NCBI GenBank assembly: GCA_902478455.1
Contig: CABSLJ010000153.1
Location: forward strand, 1-6,048
DNA from: an uncultured Oscillospiraceae bacterium
GTDB taxonomy: Bacteria; Bacillota; Clostridia; Oscillospirales; Acutalibacteraceae
DNA length: 6,048 nucleotides
Direction: 5' to 3'
In this document: in pieces, positions 4,135 to 6,048 of the stretch
How the letters are laid out: each line of letters opens with the position of its first letter
How positions within the stretch are numbered: the first letter of the stretch is position 1
The notes under the pieces: generated by a model
What the model saw: the letters and a program-made list of their open reading frames with translations, nothing else
What the model was told of the DNA's origin: nothing
Database searches by the model: none
Made by a program: the position numbers and the translations under genes

Positions 4135-6048
4135 ATGCAAAAGAAACTCTGGCGCTTGTTGGCAGTTGTGATTGCAATTGCCATGCTGGCGACGATGGCA
4201 GTGCCCGCTGCGTATGCGGAAGAGTCCGACCCGGTTTTCAAAACCGCGGCGGAAGGCACACAATACGCAGGCATGCCGTTGTTCGACGGTGAACCCGATC
4301 ACCTGGACGCGTATTTGGACACTCTGTTTGAATACGTAGGCGTCGAGGGAATGATGCGGTGGGCTCTTGGCTACCGCGGAGATTACACCCTGCGCTTCGG
4401 CGACCACGCCGGCGCAACCATTCCCGGCGCGGAACTGTTTGGAGACCACGTGCAGGGCGTCTCCACCGACTTCCCGGCTATTCTCGGTCTGGGCAACTCC
4501 TGGAACGAAGATCTCGTCGAAGAGGTCGGCGCTGTCATCGGTACGGAAAATCTCTACACCTGCGATTTTCTGGACACGATCAGCAACTTCAACGCTGTCA
4601 CCTGCACCGCCCTGCAAGACCTGCGCATCAATCCCCTGAGCGGCCGCTTTGATGAAGGCTTCAGTGAAGACTATTACATGAATTCCATCATGCTCAGCAC
4701 CATGGCCGCCGGCGGCTCGGGCATTGAAGAAGAGGGCAATGAGGATGGCTTCTGGACTAAGGCCATCATCACCACCAAGCACTACACCAACTACGCCAAT
4801 CAGTTCCATCGCACGATTGGCAACGTCAGCACCGGCATCCGTGAGATGATGGACACCCAGGCCAGGACCATCCTGCGCGGCGTATCCTCCGGCGCCGTCG
4901 GCGGCGTTATGAGTTCTTACGGCCGCGCCAACGGCATCCCGAACAGCATTTCCCCGCTGATTCAGTGGATGCAGAGCTTCGGTCCCTGGACGAAGGACGG
5001 CGGCATCTTCCTGCTGACCGACTATTCCTCCGACTGGCAGCTTTACACCGACAACGCCTTCGGCAACGGCTATGACAACAGCTACACTCCCTACTACAGA
5101 GAGGCGCTGCCCCTGCTGATGCTGGCGCGCACCACGCATACCTGCTGCAACGCCGACCGTCCTGCAGACAGAAACGTTATCGCCACAAACATGGACGAAA
5201 TGATGCTCGAATACGATAACGGCACCTTTGGCGTTTCCTATGACGATCTTTACCTCACCGCCTCCTCGACCGTGACCCAGCTCATCCGCTGCGGCGTTTT
5301 CAACGAGAGAGACGAAAACGGCTACCCGGTCAAGTACCCCTTCACCGAGTATTCCAAGGGTGTTGGAGACACCGCTTATGACTACACCAATACCGATCAT
5401 CAGGCGATTGCCCTCCAGGCCGCGCAGGAAGCTATCGTTCTTCTTAAGAATGAAGACGGCATCCTCCCCCTGGATAAGGACGCGAGCGTCATGATCAGCG
5501 GTACGGCTGTGGACGCCCGCTACAAGACCACTTACGCGGTCGGCAGAACGCCCACTGAAGTGGAAAGCGAAGAAAACCTCGCCAACTCCTTCCTGACCAT
5601 CGGCGAAGGCGTTGAGAGAGTGGGCAACAACGTCCAGAAGGCCGCCGACGTCAACGTCGTGGTCTTTAAGTCCGAAGCCAACGGCAAGTATTTTGTCGCC
5701 GGTGCGGACGGCAAGTTGACCGCCACTGCCGACACCAAGGAAGACGCCTCCCAGTTTGAGGCCTACTCCTGGGGACAGGACGGCGCTTACAACTACAAGT
5801 GCCTGGACAACGGCGATCTCAACGGCAAGTGGCTGACCTTCAGCGTCAACAGGCAGTCCGGAGAAGTTACCTTCAAGGTTAACATCGAAGGCACCGAAAC
5901 CCTCAAGGGCAACAGCGCGACCCTGACCGCCTCCGCTTACAGCACCAACAATCCCACCTACTTCAGCGTGCAGGAGAACGAAAACGGCACCTCCAGCATC
6001 CTGGCCAACGCTTACAGCGGCGGCTTCTTTGTCTCCGCCACCGCCTAC
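4135..6048 (+). CDS. Secreted glycoside hydrolase family 3 protein (3' end outside window)
   Basis: There are 638 codons open to the window edge, so the gene is partial. The ATG follows AAGGAGA (4122-4128), and an in-frame TAA at 4111 blocks earlier starts. Residues 1-28 are a Sec signal peptide (basic MQKKLWR, hydrophobic core, AYA before the cut). The family 3 barrel covers about 45-420. FPAILGLGNSWNEDL, INPLSGRFDEGFSED (165-179), KHYTNY (K215, H216) and VMSSYGRANGIP match family landmarks. The likely nucleophile is D296 in LLTDY. AAQEAIVLLKNEDGILPL (429-446) marks entry to the C-terminal domain, where the acid/base residue would lie. The substrate loop reads GDHVQGV (103-109) instead of the usual DGPHG/DGPQG type. 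From about residue 508 a beta-trefoil-like segment interrupts the C-terminal domain. It is probably a beta-glucosidase or related exo-glycosidase of cell-surface or extracellular location; the substrate cannot be told. Confidence 0.9.
   Translation, partial: MQKKLWRLLAVVIAIAMLATMAVPAAYAEESDPVFKTAAEGTQYAGMPLFDGEPDHLDAYLDTLFEYVGVEGMMRWALGYRGDYTLRFGDHAGATIPGAELFGDHVQGVSTDFPAILGLGNSWNEDLVEEVGAVIGTENLYTCDFLDTISNFNAVTCTALQDLRINPLSGRFDEGFSEDYYMNSIMLSTMAAGGSGIEEEGNEDGFWTKAIITTKHYTNYANQFHRTIGNVSTGIREMMDTQARTILRGVSSGAVGGVMSSYGRANGIPNSISPLIQWMQSFGPWTKDGGIFLLTDYSSDWQLYTDNAFGNGYDNSYTPYYREALPLLMLARTTHTCCNADRPADRNVIATNMDEMMLEYDNGTFGVSYDDLYLTASSTVTQLIRCGVFNERDENGYPVKYPFTEYSKGVGDTAYDYTNTDHQAIALQAAQEAIVLLKNEDGILPLDKDASVMISGTAVDARYKTTYAVGRTPTEVESEENLANSFLTIGEGVERVGNNVQKAADVNVVVFKSEANGKYFVAGADGKLTATADTKEDASQFEAYSWGQDGAYNYKCLDNGDLNGKWLTFSVNRQSGEVTFKVNIEGTETLKGNSATLTASAYSTNNPTYFSVQENENGTSSILANAYSGGFFVSATAY
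5656..6048 (+). other. Fascin-like beta-trefoil segment inside the GH3 protein
   Basis: After the GH3 C-terminal domain begins (about residues 447-507), residues from about 508 to the window end change character to short Gly/Asn/Thr/Ser-rich strands. Three related strand starts recur: NGKYFVA (516-522), NGKWLTF (563-569) and GGFFVSA (629-635). QFEAYSWGQDGAYNYKC resembles the F-E-x-x-x-W/L-G strand of fascin/ricin-type trefoils. Three repeats are what a beta-trefoil needs. Such folds often bind carbohydrates. Domain insertion at this point has a parallel in GH3 enzymes that carry a PA14 domain inside the C-terminal domain. The fold is inferred from pattern only; the end is not in the window. 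Confidence 0.55.

Noticed and set aside
4078..5400. 440-codon open frame on the - strand
   Set aside because: It is fully antisense to the GH3 gene, whose signal peptide and family motifs are clear. Long antisense frames are expected from GC-rich, C-ending codon use. The translation is low-complexity Val/Gly/Ala-rich with no recognisable motif or Shine-Dalgarno.
1..6048. CRISPR array, insertion sequence, tRNA or rRNA genes
   Set aside because: No regularly spaced repeats, transposase frames, paired terminal repeats, tRNA-like cloverleaf ends or rRNA words were recognised.

Overview
The window looks like a chromosomal segment of a Gram-positive, Clostridia-type bacterium, probably an Oscillospiraceae/Ruminococcaceae-like gut organism. 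This is inferred from strong GGAGG ribosome-binding sites, a short SecE with a single membrane segment, a zinc-ribbon L33, C-ending codons and a secreted family 3 glycoside hydrolase. No marker fixes the species.

Positions 1-3711 hold the secE-nusG-ribosomal protein cluster, all on the + strand: rpmG (L33), secE, nusG, rplK (L11), rplA (L1), rplJ (L10) and rplL (L7/L12). A sigma-A-like promoter at 80-109 starts the cluster. A second promoter-like sequence lies just after rplA. It drives a leader carrying the hallmarks of the L10 autoregulatory leader, which ends in a strong intrinsic terminator (2568-2602) ahead of rplJ. Two copies of a GTGGGAGG...TACCAC stem motif sit before rplK and before rplA and resemble L1-binding mRNA sites. 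rplJ starts at TTG. The cluster closes with two intrinsic terminators in tandem after rplL. The usual downstream genes rpoB and rpoC do not follow within the window.

Positions 3712-4134 form a gene-free spacer of about 420 bases. Its first part is GC-rich with several inverted repeats, and its second part is AT-rich with a candidate promoter.

Positions 4135-6048 are the 5' part of a large secreted glycoside hydrolase family 3 gene that runs off the window. It has a Sec signal peptide, a divergent family 3 catalytic barrel, the start of the C-terminal domain, and then what looks like a fascin-like beta-trefoil inserted into that domain.

The first block is core translation, transcription and secretion machinery: the L11, L1, L10 and L12 stalk proteins, the NusG elongation factor and the SecE translocon subunit. 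The GH3 gene is an independent accessory carbohydrate-degradation unit. I see no mobile element, CRISPR array, tRNA or rRNA. The items most worth a second look are the paired L1-like motifs, the structured spacer after rplL, the break in rplL-rpoB synteny, and the unusual GH3 architecture.
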